The notes beneath the pieces are model-generated. The model was not told the origin of the DNA and did not search any database. It saw nothing but the letters and a program-made list of their open reading frames with translations. Shown here one piece after another: positions 1 to 9,737 of a stretch of DNA of 64,000 nt. Made by a program: the position numbers and the translations under genes. The DNA is taken from assembly GCA_963682025.1 (NCBI GenBank), contig OY821519.1:68274025-68338024 (forward strand), in the 5' to 3' direction. How positions within the stretch are numbered: the first letter of the stretch is position 1; each line of letters starts with the position of its first letter. Origin of the DNA: Cordilura impudica. Lineage: Eukaryota > Arthropoda > Insecta > Diptera > Scathophagidae.

Positions 1-66
1 TTGCAAAATATGCAGCCATTTTTTGACGACCCTATGCTCCTTGCAGGAGTAAAAGGAACAAATATA

Positions 67-443
67 TCTATAATATTAATAGACTAGGCGATTTCTTGTT
101 GCCGAAGTTTTGTTCTACCGTTTTATCCCGATTTTGACCAACCGTATATTATTTGAAAGGTATTTCTATTTAGCCATTTTGCAGATTTACAGATTTTCAA
201 ATTGTTTCCTTTATTTTGAGTAACTTGCATTTAAAGTTGCTACTAACACATACATAAAATTACACATATGCTATGTGTGCTTTATTAAATTTGTTAATGT
301 GTTTGTAATAAAAATGAGTTTGTTTTTTGTGTTGATTTGTGAATAGGCTATAATTGATTAGCATACCTTTAGGGTCTTTATTTAATGAAAAAATAAAATT
401 TCTTAGAATTTGCACTCGAATTTCGAGGGCTGGAATGTGCTAG
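67..443 (+). mobile_element. Mini-Helitron, 377 bp, complete (family H1 copy A)
   Basis: Non-autonomous Helitron-like element. It starts with TC (TCTATAATATTAATAG) preceded by A. It ends with a hairpin (GCACTCGAATTTCGAG region), an 11-base spacer and CTAG followed by T. This matches the Helitron rule: 5' TC, 3' hairpin plus CTRR, insertion between A and T. The minus-strand copy at 29557-29933 has the same 377-bp length and both ends; partial copies lie at 9171 and 63185. It encodes nothing, so it would depend on Rep-helicase from another element. Seen: ends, hairpin, four copies. Inferred: rolling-circle mobility. Confidence 0.8.
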
Positions 444-477
444 TATATATATATTAGGGTGGCCCTTCATTATGATT

Positions 478-718
478 TGCGGAAAATCTCCCGAAAACAA
501 TTTCCCGAAAACAATTTCCCGAAAAGAATTTCCCGAAAACAATTTCCCGAAATTACAATTTCCCGAACACAATTTCCTGCAATGACAATTTCCCGAAATT
601 ACAATTTTCCGAACACAATTTCCCGAAATTACAATTTCCCTAAATTACAATTTCCCGAAATAAATTTCCCGAACACAATTTCCCGAAACTACAATTTCCC
701 GAAATTACTATTTCTTCA
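478..718. repeat. Minisatellite array, AATTTCCCGAAA-type units
   Basis: About 17 degenerate units of 12-16 bases built on AATTTCCCGAAAAC and AATTTCCCGAAATTAC alternate over 240 bases. The same unit occurs in the opposite orientation at 1170-1525, so the two arrays form an inverted pair around the FLYWCH-like segment. Open frames reading Asn-Phe-Pro repeats through the array are periodicity artefacts, not genes. Confidence 0.85.
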
Positions 719-1110
719 AAGAGCTTGTTGATGGCATTTCCGAAACAATATCATCATAAATTCCGGCCGAAGCGCGAGCAATCAGTTCATGACCACTTGA
801 TGTAGTTATGACCCTACCGGTACAATGTTTTCCTCGATAAAGGATACAACGCCAATAAACGCTATCAACGGACTGACCGTCGTCATGATACAAGAAACCA
901 TTCAAAAGCAACCTCGGTTTAACTTTTTCGCTATCCAGGAATTCGAGTGGCATAGTAACTGAGTATTACAACCCAAATAACTAAAAAACTTCGCTATGCA
1001 AGATGGTAACGATTCCGTAGCAGCTACTGCATGGGCATGATGTGATGGAGTGAGCGTTATCCGTCGGGAAGCCTGAATACCGAAGTGTTCAAAGTCACAA
1101 TGAAAAAATA
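708..1110 (-). pseudogene. FLYWCH-type zinc finger fragment, probably transposon-derived
   Basis: The minus-strand frame ending near 708 shows a FLYWCH-like pattern: LLLNGFLYHDDG, then VYWRC, then CTGRVITT and a His (SGHELI). Family knowledge: FLYWCH fingers (F/Y-L-Y-W-C-H order, a zinc-binding DNA-recognition domain) occur in fly chromatin proteins and in some DNA transposons. A second frame near 1015-1075 reads HHAHAVAATES, resembling the segment that often follows a FLYWCH finger, but here it lies upstream, so the order is disturbed. No complete protein remains. The segment sits between two inverted minisatellite arrays, which suggests a mobile unit. Host exon origin is less likely but not excluded. 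Confidence 0.55.
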
Positions 1111-1169
1111 AGCGTATGACACTCCAATAAATAGGTCCGGATGACGAGGGAGGGTGGAAGAGGAAGGGC

Positions 1170-1525
1170 GCGGTGCGGGGAAATTGTTTTTTCGAGAAGT
1201 CGTATACTCGGGAAATTGTTTTTTCAAGAAACCGTATGCAGCAAGTTTTTTTTATGGGGGAAATCAAGAATATATGGGAAGTTGTAAACTAAAAATAGGG
1301 AAATTGTAATTTCGGGAAATTTTTTTTGGGAAATCGTAATTTCGGGAAATTGTAATTAAGGGAAATTTTAATTTCGGGAAATTGTTTTCGGGAAATTGTT
1401 TTCGGGAAATTGTAATTTCGGGAAATTGTTTTCAGGGAGTTGTTTTTTCGGGGAATTGTTTTTCGGGCAATTGTATTTGGGAAATTGTTTTCGGGATATT
1501 GTTTTCGGGAAATTTTCCCCAGACG
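1170..1525. repeat. Inverted partner of the minisatellite (GGGAAATTGTTTTC units)
   Basis: Tandem GGGAAATTGTTTTC / GGGAAATTGTAATTTC units, most regular at 1300-1520, more diverged at 1175-1290. They are the reverse complement of the array at 478-718. Together they give a palindromic frame of about 1 kb with a non-repeated, partly coding centre. Confidence 0.85.
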
Positions 1526-1529
1526 CTTC

Positions 1530-2985
1530 ATTATATGGAGGAAAAAAAAAGTGTTCAAACTCTCGGTCGCACCCCCTAGAAGTACGCCAAAAAAACTGAG
1601 AAATACAAATTTTTGGGCCAATCAAAAAACATTTAGAGGTGGCTCAACGCGATTGAAAATTTCAAGTGTGTTTATATGGGGAAAATATGACTTTCTTTCA
1701 GATTTTACGAAAATTCCGTTCTATAGTTTAATTGTTCTGACAAATTGTTATATAATTCGGAATAAGTATTAAAATATCTTTCAAAAAAGCTACAAAACTT
1801 CAAAATCGAACTAAAACTCGCCAAGAAATAGCAAATTCCCCAGACCACTTTTGTGCCAAAAAAAAACTAGATCATGAAATTTGATGGCATTTTCTTCAAC
1901 TTTAATAAATTATTTAAAGCCAACATTTGGTTTTAGTCTCTAACCCATAAGTACTCAGATGCAAAGTATTGTTTTATTACCACCTTGTTAACCTATTAAG
2001 CATTGAGACCGAAAATAAAAAAATTTTTGATAAAATATTGAAAACTCCCTTTTCAAGTTTGGAAAAATTTTCTTAAACAAAATTTAAAAAAATTGATCTC
2101 GGTTCTAAAGGTCTTGTTAAACGCATGTTAGCGATTAACTGTGTGAATTTTTAGGTAAAGTCCTGTACCAGAATTTTTTTGCCAATGAATTTATTTTTGC
2201 GGATTTCGAGAAAAATGTGATTTTTGTAAAATATTTTTGTAAATGTACTATTTCTAAATACTTTGAATCAAAAATTCATCACTTGTCTTATTTTAAATGT
2301 TATATTTTATCCTAATAGCCTAGGGTTTCGGAAAAAAATAATATGAACCCACTAACCCATTTGGAATTGGGGTCACATATGTCCCCAAGCTAATAAAAGA
2401 CAATTTATTCAAAAAATTCAAATAGTTTGTAAGTGCTTTTGAATTTTTAGATGCAACACTTAAAGTATATTAACAAAATGTGTAGAATTTCCGTTCCTAA
2501 AATTTTGGATAAATCCGAGAAAGTTAACCCATTATTTACCAAGGTCAGCTTTGGATTTTAAGATATTTTTAAATAAAAATTACGGAAAACGAGTTTTTCT
2601 ATTAAACTCGGTGAAACGACTATTTCGAATTTAAGAAAAATAATTCGGTTATTTTTTATTTATTTAAGGCTTCAGTGCTCCTGGGATCAAAATAATCCAT
2701 TGTGATATATCTTTGGTGCAATTATCTGCTTACTGTTCGCGAATATAAATTAAAACAACTTAACCAATTATGTTATAAAATTGTTTTGTGTATAAAAACT
2801 ATCTATATTTTTTTATATAAAATAAATCCACAAATGACCCAAAGCTAATAAAAGACATTTTGTTCAAAAGAATATGAAAAATAAAATTAATATAATAATA
2901 TAAAATTAAAGAAAAGCAATACTTATTGCAAGTCGTAAGCGATTACAGAAAACAACTTGATTCACACACTACATCATCCTAAAAT
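1530..2985 (+). mobile_element. Foldback element family F, left arm and centre only
   Basis: Shares its sequence order with the arms of the foldbacks at 13163-15279, 27586-29118 and 50458-52612: the GAAAATTTCAAGTGTGTTTATATGGGG block near 1655-1680, the GCGGATTTCGAGAAAAATG block near 2198-2217, and a GGGGTCA...CCCC motif at 2369. The start (GTGTTCAAACTCTCGGTCGC) matches the 50458 copy but not the other two, so it is a subfamily. The right arm is missing; the centre (2880-2985) is the inverse of 51745-51855. Replaced on the right by the transposase fragment below. Confidence 0.75.
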
Positions 2986-2989
2986 ACAC

Positions 2990-3640
2990 CAAAATAAATA
3001 GATATATATATATATATATACATATCTATATATTGTTACTTTTGTCCCAACTGCAAGTTGTTTCCGCTGCTGCATGCGTGACGCTAGTAATTTTGTGTCT
3101 TGCTTCGTTAAATATAAATCCCGAACGAGATCATTCAGCTCAGCTTCAGTCACTAAATTAGCGTTCATCATCAGCCTCATATAAACTACCACTGCTGGTG
3201 AAAGATGTTTCGGACTCACTGCTCGTAGCACTGGGAATGACTAGTAATGGATCATTTGGTGGACGTTGAACTGATTTGGAAACCGATGGGACATTCGCGT
3301 AAGTTAAATTTTTCGATTTTTCATATTGAATCCAGCAACTTTTGTTAAACAAAAATAACAATCGCTTTGGTAGTTACTTGGCTCTCTCCACTTGTATAAA
3401 CAGTTCCGCAATTATTGTAAGACATTGTCGGTCTCCACTGTTCGTACAAGTTTGTGACAGAAAAACCAAAATAATGTAAATATGCATATCTAAATGATTC
3501 TGATATTGCATATCCTTTTTCTCCAACCAAATATTCACCACACACAAAGCAAAAATCGCTTGAATAAGTAACACACGATCTCCCTGACATGCCCAATTTT
3601 ATATATGCCAGATTCGAAATCAGCACACCCAGATTAGTTA
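2990..3640 (-). pseudogene. N-terminal part of an RNase H-like transposase (relative of the 20.8-kb gene)
   Basis: Three minus-strand frames read in order: a CxxC...WxP...NNC zinc-knuckle-like start (FCFVCGEYL at about 3560, QWRPTMSYNNC near 3410), a Pro-rich linker (TYANVPSVSKSVQRPPN near 3300), then LVTEAELNDLVRDLYL and LLASRMQQRKQLAVGTKVT ending near 3040. The last part matches LVTQNQLDGIVANLCL and LLASFLKGNNFLAKGTKVT in the 20.8-kb gene, so both are one family. Frame changes separate the blocks, and everything after GTKVT is replaced by an AT microsatellite. Function by family is probably DNA binding by the N-terminal finger; the catalytic part is absent. Confidence 0.7.
3001..3036. repeat. 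TA microsatellite
   Basis: Near-perfect (TA)n with a CATATC interruption, at the point where the transposase fragment loses homology; possibly a breakpoint or replication-slippage site. Confidence 0.9.
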
Positions 3641-3694
3641 AAAAAACATGCTTCGTTTCTGCAGTTAATTTATTTATTTTTTTTAATTTGTAGA

Positions 3695-3975
3695 CCAGTG
3701 GAATTGTCCTATGGGGTTTATTTTTAGACTACTGATTAATGGATTTTATGACAATTTACGTCGATCTCATAGGAGTCATTTGTATGGGGACTAGGTCTGA
3801 ACATCAACCGATTTCCATCGCTTTCAACAGCGTTCGTCTTATGGCCAATACAAGCTTATGTACGAAATTTCATCAAAATATATTCATATTTGCGACCTGT
3901 AGTTTGATTATAAAGTTTACATGGACACACAGATGGACATAAGGACAGACGGACATAAGGACAGACGGATATATT
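3695..3975 (+). mobile_element. DINE-1-like element, 3' fragment
   Basis: Matches the right half of the full copy at 56219-57011 from the GACTACTGATTAATGG block to the GGACAGACGGACAT-like microsatellite. Both the 5' palindrome and the terminal GGTATAGGGTATA are missing. Confidence 0.85.
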
Positions 3976-4892
3976 GTGCCCATTATTTTTTTCAAAATAT
4001 TTTAATTCATTGTTCTAAACGAATAAACTGAAATTATAATTTCATTTAATATGATTTTCAAGCATTTAAACTGCTTATTTTAATGTTTTTGAAAGCTTTT
4101 ATAAAGAGCTTACAAATAAATATTTGGGTTGGTTTAGTTATAATATTTGATTCTAGTTATAATATAAGCTACATTCAAACTAAAAGTTGAAATCATAACA
4201 ATCTATAGCTAATTATCAAAGAGTTTACGAGTTGAATAGCAAACCGAGAGATTGTTAAATATTAGTTGACATTCACAATTTATATATTGAAACCAGTTAA
4301 AAAAAAAGGTGATAAAATTTTTTAATTTGTGTTTAAAAAAAAAATGTGGTGGCTTTATTTAAATCTCGCTAAAAATAAATATGTATTACTGTAATATACA
4401 CCCCTGTATGTATGTGTTAATGTTCAGCTCTTACGTAAATATACATTATATGTATGTGTATTCACAAGGACGTCCTTAAGTAATCTTATATGATAGGTTT
4501 GTTAGCATATAATTGAATAAATCAAATGAACTTTATTTTCCTAAATTATTCCCGTACATACGAGCTTAATACTTTATTTCAATAAGAAAGAAGACATGAT
4601 AAATTGTATTAATTTATATTGGTTGGCACATAACACACACATAAGTATGAATATCTTCAACTTGGCAAAATGTTCTTTGTGTGTGATTCGTCAATGTATG
4701 GGTGTAAACTAAATTGAAATTAAACAATTTAAATTATTGCTATCTTGGAGAAAACGACAAGATTTCTTGAACATGTGTAGCCTTGTTTCTTCAACTTTAT
4801 TGAACCCGTTTAAAATAAATATTAAAGATCATAAAAACAAAGTTTTTATTAAAACTCTTTCTTTCCTATTTTACTACGACTATTTGACTATT
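3976..4892. other. No gene recognised
   Basis: AT-rich sequence with short ATGTATGTGT runs. No open frame with family resemblance on either strand and no repeat shared with the rest of the window that I could see. Confidence 0.5.
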
Positions 4893-5676
4893 TATACCCT
4901 ATACCACTATGTGGTTTGGGTATAATGACTTTGTGCTGCTGTTTGTAACAACCAAAAATATTTGACCTAGACTCATCTTTAATTAAACCGATCGAATCAG
5001 AATCACTTTTTGAGTTGATTTAACAATGTCCGTCCGTCCGTCCGTCCGTCCGTCTGTGTGTCCATGTAAACTTTGTAATCAAACTGCAGGTCGCAAATAT
5101 GAATATATTTTGATGAAATTTGGTATATAAGCTTTTATCGGCCATGGGATGAACGGTATTGAAATTGGTGAGCATCGATCCATGTTCAGACCTAGCCCCC
5201 ATTCAAATTACCCCTATGAAATCGACATAAATTGCCATAAGATCCAAATTGTCATATAGATCTTACTCAAATTGGGTTTGTATGCGTTCATTACATCCAT
5301 TGATGAGTAGTCCAAAAATGATCCCTTTGGCCCCATATAGACTGCTTCCCGATCTTCACTTAAATCTATTAAAAACAAATATAATGCACTGATTCTTCTC
5401 AAACTTTGTTTGTATATATTTTTGCAAAATACAAGAGACTTTACCAAACATGATCAGGATTGGTCAATTTTTTGACCTAGTCCCCATATAGATATAGCAT
5501 CCGATATGAACTTTTTCATATCTGCAGCCAAAAAAATTAATAAAAATCCCACTCAAATTTGGGTTTTGCTTATTTTCTATGTCCAGTTAGTTGGGCCTAT
5601 GAGATAGGGTTTCTAAACGCATGGTATAGGGTATCGTATAGTCGGTCTAGACCGAATATAATTTTCTTACTTGTTT
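4893..5676 (-). mobile_element. DINE-1-like element, near full length
   Basis: On the minus strand it opens with AACAAGTAAGAAAATTATA and a diverged copy of the GTCGGTCTAGACCGA palindrome (5640-5676). It contains the GATATGAAAAAGTTCATATCGG block and a CGGACGGACGGAC run (5028-5056), and ends with ACCACATAGTGGTATAGGGT. This is the layout known for DINE-1/INE-1 (Helentron) elements of Drosophila: 5' block, microsatellite, short 3' block, and short inverted repeats just inside both ends. Non-coding; mobility would need a Helentron Rep-helicase. Confidence 0.9.
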
Positions 5677-5682
5677 AAAATT

Positions 5683-6215
5683 AATCTTTGGACACAATAA
5701 GTCTATGGGCAAAGCTTCAAATCGTTCATATGAGGGGAAATGGGGTTTCAATCGCAACGTGACTGTGCGTGACTACAGCAAGACCAAGTTTCACATCGAT
5801 CGGATAAGGGGAAATGGCTTTTAAATCACTCCGTGACTGAGCGTGGCTATGCGTGACTGTGCGTGACTATGTCGAAGTTAATATTTCTTTACAGCAAGTA
5901 TACCGACTAAGTTTCAGAATGACTGGATGAGGCGAAATCCGCTTTGAGTCTCTCCGTGACTGTTCGTGACCATGCCTGACTGTGCCTGACCATGCGTGAC
6001 TGTGCGTGACTAAGTCAAAGTTAAACTTTTTTCACAACAAATGTATGGATCAAGTTTCAGATGGATTGGGTGAGGGGAAATGACATTTCGATCACTCCGT
6101 AACTGTGCGTGACTATCCCAAAATTAATCTTTTTCACAACAAGACAATGAGCCAAGGTTCAGATCAATTGGATAAGGGGGAATGGAGTTGACCCACGACA
6201 GACAGACACACAGAC
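5683..6215. repeat. Higher-order satellite with nested GTGACTGTGC repeats
   Basis: Four to five degenerate units, 75-140 bases apart by the GAGGGGAAATGG anchor (about 5733, 5806, 5928, 6069, 6172). Each has an AAGTTTCAGAT block, then CTCCGTGACTGTGCGTGAC with a variable number of 6- or 12-base CGTGAC/TGTG repeats, then AAAGTTAA and TTTTTCACAACAAG. It ends in a GACAGACAGACACACAG run. Unit length differs because the inner short repeat expands and contracts. Confidence 0.8.
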
Positions 6216-6296
6216 AGACAGAGAGTATGAGTTAAAAGAAAGAATTTAAAAATAAAATGCAGTTTTATACACAGAAAAAGAATTGGTTGGAATTCG

Positions 6297-6348
6297 GTTA
6301 CTACTACAACAATTTTACTACTACAACAATGGTTACTACTACAACAAC
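6297..6348. repeat. ACTACTACAACAA minisatellite
   Basis: Three to four copies of TTACTACTACAACAA directly abutting a truncated DINE-1-like copy. Confidence 0.85.
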
Positions 6349-6349
6349 A

Positions 6350-6735
6350 TACCACTATGTGGTCAATATGAAATGACTTTATGCTGATGTTTGGAACTAT
6401 CAAGAATATTTGATATAGAATCACTTTTTGAGTCGATTTAGCGATGTCCGTCCGTCCCTTTGTGCGAGTGTCTGTCCATCTGTCTTTCGGTCAGTCTGTC
6501 CTCATAAACCTTGTAATCAAACTACAGGTCGCAAATAATAATATATTTTGATAAAATTTGATATATGAACTTTTATCACCCATACGACAAAACGCTCTAC
6601 AAATTGGTGAAAACTGGTGCATTTTCAGACATAGTCCCTATATAAATGAGCACTTTGAAAACGAATTAAATTGGCTTAAGATCCAAATTATCAGATATAT
6701 CTCGGTAAAATTGAATTTGTGTTATACTTTTTTTC
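6350..6735 (-). mobile_element. DINE-1-like element, 3' half
   Basis: Minus-strand copy beginning (in + order) with ACCACTATGTGGT and carrying GTCCGTCCGTCC; homology stops near the GGGTTTGTATGCGTT block, so the 5' half is missing. More diverged than the neighbouring copies. Confidence 0.85.
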
Positions 6736-7174
6736 TCTGACCAAATGGTTTGACCTGATCATATGATTGAAATTGACGAACTGGCGGAAAAGATGCTCAG
6801 CTGTTGCTTTATTGTAGCTTGATAAAATATATAATTCTACTCACTATCATATATATTTCATTGACTCATTAATCTTTTTTTAAATTTATTAGACGTTGCA
6901 ATTTCTATTGGATTAGTCGAGGCTGAGTACATAAAATAATTAATCAATCTATAATAATATAATAAAGAGGTAATGTGTGTTGGTATGTTTGTAGGAGGTA
7001 ATCTCCTAGTAGTTACAACTAATCTGATTTTAAAAATTTTGTTTCCAATATTTAGAATGGTCCTTAAGGATGGACATAGTCTATAAATTTTTTTATATGT
7101 GTTAAGTAGGCCTTGCACCTCCCATATAAAGTGAACTTTTAATAACATATATATTTAGTACTATGACAGAGAGA

Positions 7175-7860
7175 CCCTTGCAAATCTGTATGATGACACC
7201 TATTATTTATATTAGTAGCCATGTTGAAAATGGGTGGAATCGGATAAGTGGGCGTGCCACCTCCTATACAAAGTTGTAATTCAATATCACATATCTCAAG
7301 TACTATCAAAGAGACAGCTTTGTAAATTTATCTGAGATCAATGTGAGTAGTCTGACAAAAAATGAGCGGTATCATACAAAGTAAATATATAATATCACAT
7401 AACTATTGCACTATAAGAGGGAAAGCCTTAACACTTTCAACGAGCCCATCAGATATTAATATGATTAGTCGCACAAAAAATTGTCAGGATCGCACCTATG
7501 GGCGTGGCAGTCCCCACATAACGTAATTATTATATGTCATATATCTGGAGTACTGCAAAAGTGAGAGCCTTGTGACTTTTCGTAAGCCCGAAGTTGTTTA
7601 TTGATTAGTCGAACAAAAAATTGGTGTAATCGGAGCAGTGGTTGTCGCACGGCCCATACAAAGTAAATGTATAATATCATGTAACTGGTATACTATAAAA
7701 GGGAAAGCCTCGACACTTTGCATGAGTGCATCAGATATTAATGTTAGTAGTCCGATAAAAAATGGACAGGATGGGATTAGTGGGCGTGACACCTCCTATG
7801 CAAAATAATATGAATTACTACGAAAGCGACAGTCTTGAAACTTTTAGCAAGTACATGTGA
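7175..7860 (+). repeat. 141-bp satellite inside Helitron
   Basis: Units keyed by GGGCGTG-CACCTCCTATAC (about 7250, 7502, 7645, 7786) and by AGTAGTC-ACAAAAAATGG. One unit near 7390 is shortened. The same monomer forms regular 134-146-base spacing in the copy at 53832. Confidence 0.85.
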
Positions 7861-8062
7861 GTTGAATCGCCAAAACCGAAAGTGGCGAAAAATAAAATAA
7901 CCAAAAACAAAAATCTTCAAAATCAAAAATGGCCAAAATCAAAAATCGCTAAAATCAAAAATCGTCAAAATCAAAAATAGCTAAAATGAAAAACTACCAA
8001 ATAATATTCTAAATTCAAGGCCTATAGCTAAGTGATGCCAGATTTAATTTGAAAACTCCATG

Positions 8063-8146
8063 TTCTTCTCACGCCGAAAAATTTGATAATTGTTGCACCT
8101 AATGAAAAAACAAAAAATATTGTATATCAGCAAGCATTTCGAATAA
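8063..8146 (+). pseudogene. Helitron helicase C-terminus, remnant
   Basis: Reads TPKNLIIVAPNEKTKNIVYQ from about 8074. This is the end of the PIF1-like helicase of Helitrons, just after motif VI (CSRVG); the CSRVG codons are lost here but present in the minus copy at 10211-10322. Only about 25 residues remain of a protein normally above 1,300. It shows that the satellite Helitron derives from an autonomous element. Confidence 0.75.
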
Positions 8147-8893
8147 AAACAAGTAAGAAATTATAGTCGGTCTAGACCGACTATACGATAACCTATGCCA
8201 TGGTTTAGAGACCCTATCTCTTCGGTCCAACTAATTGGATATAGAAAATAAGCATAAACCAAATTTGAGTGGCATTGTTATTAATTTTTTTGGCTGCAGA
8301 TATGAAAAAGTTCATATCGAAAACTATATTTATATGGGGACTAGGTCGAAAAATGGACCGATCCTGACCATACTTGGTAAAGTCACTTATTTTTTGAAAA
8401 AATATATACAAACCAAATTTGAAAAAAATCTGTGCAATATTTTTGTTTTTTGATAGATTTAAGTGAAGATCGGGAAGCAGCTCTATATGGGGCCTATGAC
8501 TAAGAATTGTCCTATAGGAATTTTTTGGACTACTGATTAATGGATACAATAAACACATTCAAACTCAATTTTACTAAGAGCCATGTAACAGTTTGGATCT
8601 TATGGCAATTTATGTTGATTTCATAAGGGTCATTTGTATGGGGACTAGGTCTGAACATGGACCGCTTTTCACCAATTTCAATAGCGTTCATCCTATAGAC
8701 GATAAAGGCTTATGTACCAAATTTCATAAAAATATATTCATATTTGCGACCTGTAGTTTGATTACAAGGTTTACATGGACACACAGACGGACGGACATCG
8801 CTAAATCAATTCTGAAAGTGATGCTGAGTCGATCGGTATAATAAAAGATGGGTCTAGGTCAAATATTTTTGGTAGTTACAAACAGCAGCACAA
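8147..8893 (+). mobile_element. DINE-1-like element inside the Helitron
   Basis: Starts AACAAGTAAGAAATTATAGTC with an intact TCGGTCTAGACCGA palindrome and runs to AACAGCAGCACAAA; the terminal GGTATAGGGTATA is replaced by poly-A. The flanking Helitron sequence resumes afterwards, so this insertion is younger than the Helitron. Confidence 0.85.
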
Positions 8894-9170
8894 AAAAAAA
8901 ATATAAAACAAATGCAACAAAATATTTTAATTGCTCAATACACACTTCGTAGGAAAAATTGGTTATGAAATAAAAAATTACTAAGCCTCGGTAGGTCATA
9001 TCGAAACGCGACAGGGTATACTAGTTGATATATAAAACAATAACAAAATTATTATTAAATAAAAATTATTTTAAAAAAACTTACTATTTAATTGTCTTCA
9101 TAAGCATACAAAAATCTTACGAAAATAAGCTTACTGCAAACATGATTATATTTCTATTTTCCTGTGAGAA

Positions 9171-9525
9171 TCTATAATATTAATAGGCTAGGCGATTTCT
9201 TTTGACTGATGTTTTATTCTATCGTTTTATCCCGATTTTGACTAGACGTATATTATTTGAAAGGTATTTCTTTTTGGCCGATTTACAGATTTACAGATTT
9301 TTAAATTTTTTCCTTTGTTTTGAGTAAATTGCATTTAAAATTGCTACTAGCACATACATAAAATTATACAATGCTATGTGTGTGACTATTAAATTTGTTA
9401 ATGTGTTTGTAATAAAAATGAGTTTGTTTTTTGTGTTGATTCGTGAATTGGCTATAATTGATTAGCATACTTTTAGGGTCTTTATTTAATGAAAAAATAA
9501 AATTTCCTAGAATTTACGCTCGAAG
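9171..9525 (+). mobile_element. Mini-Helitron H1 copy B, 3' end lost
   Basis: A|TCTATAATATTAATAGG start and full internal match to copy A, but the sequence departs in the middle of the 3' hairpin (CGCTCGAAG), so the CTAG end is absent. Confidence 0.8.
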
Positions 9526-9737
9526 TAGTATTCTATAATTAGACTTCTAATCTTGAAAACAACATATTAATAACAATCTTTTCGATGACTCAAATCTTAC
9601 CACTATAATGTCGATGTTTAACTTGACTGGCATCACTGGTGTTTCGAACATAAACAAAGTTGTGGCATTCATATGCAAAAAAAAAATAAAAATATACGAT
9701 TTGAGTGAAATATTATTTTAAATTCCTTTATTTGTAA

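Larger units (their letters stand above)
6948..9024 (+). mobile_element. Satellite-carrying Helitron (family H2), interrupted by a DINE-1-like element
   Basis: Starts A|TCTATAATAATATAATAAAGAGG and ends with CGAAACGCG-type short stem then CTAG|T at 9021-9024, matching Helitron termini. In order: GTAGGAGGTAATCTCC leader, about five 141-bp satellite units (7175-7810), a 16-bp AAAATCAAAAATCGCC repeat (7886-8000), and a helicase C-terminal coding remnant (8063-8146). The DINE-1-like element (8147-8893) follows immediately; the Helitron resumes at about 8894 for its 3' end. Related copies: 9738-11613 and 53832-55459. Confidence 0.75.

Noticed and set aside
459..731. Open frames of Asn-Phe-Pro-rich repeats (also 1289-1621)
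   Set aside because: They follow exactly the minisatellite period on both strands and have no non-repetitive core; not genes.
8235..8841. Recurrent 60-110 codon frames in DINE-1-like copies (e.g. MGTRSEHGP..., also 17362, 20396, 56649)
   Set aside because: The same frame recurs because the non-coding repeat recurs; stops and indels differ between copies with no sign of codon-level constraint.
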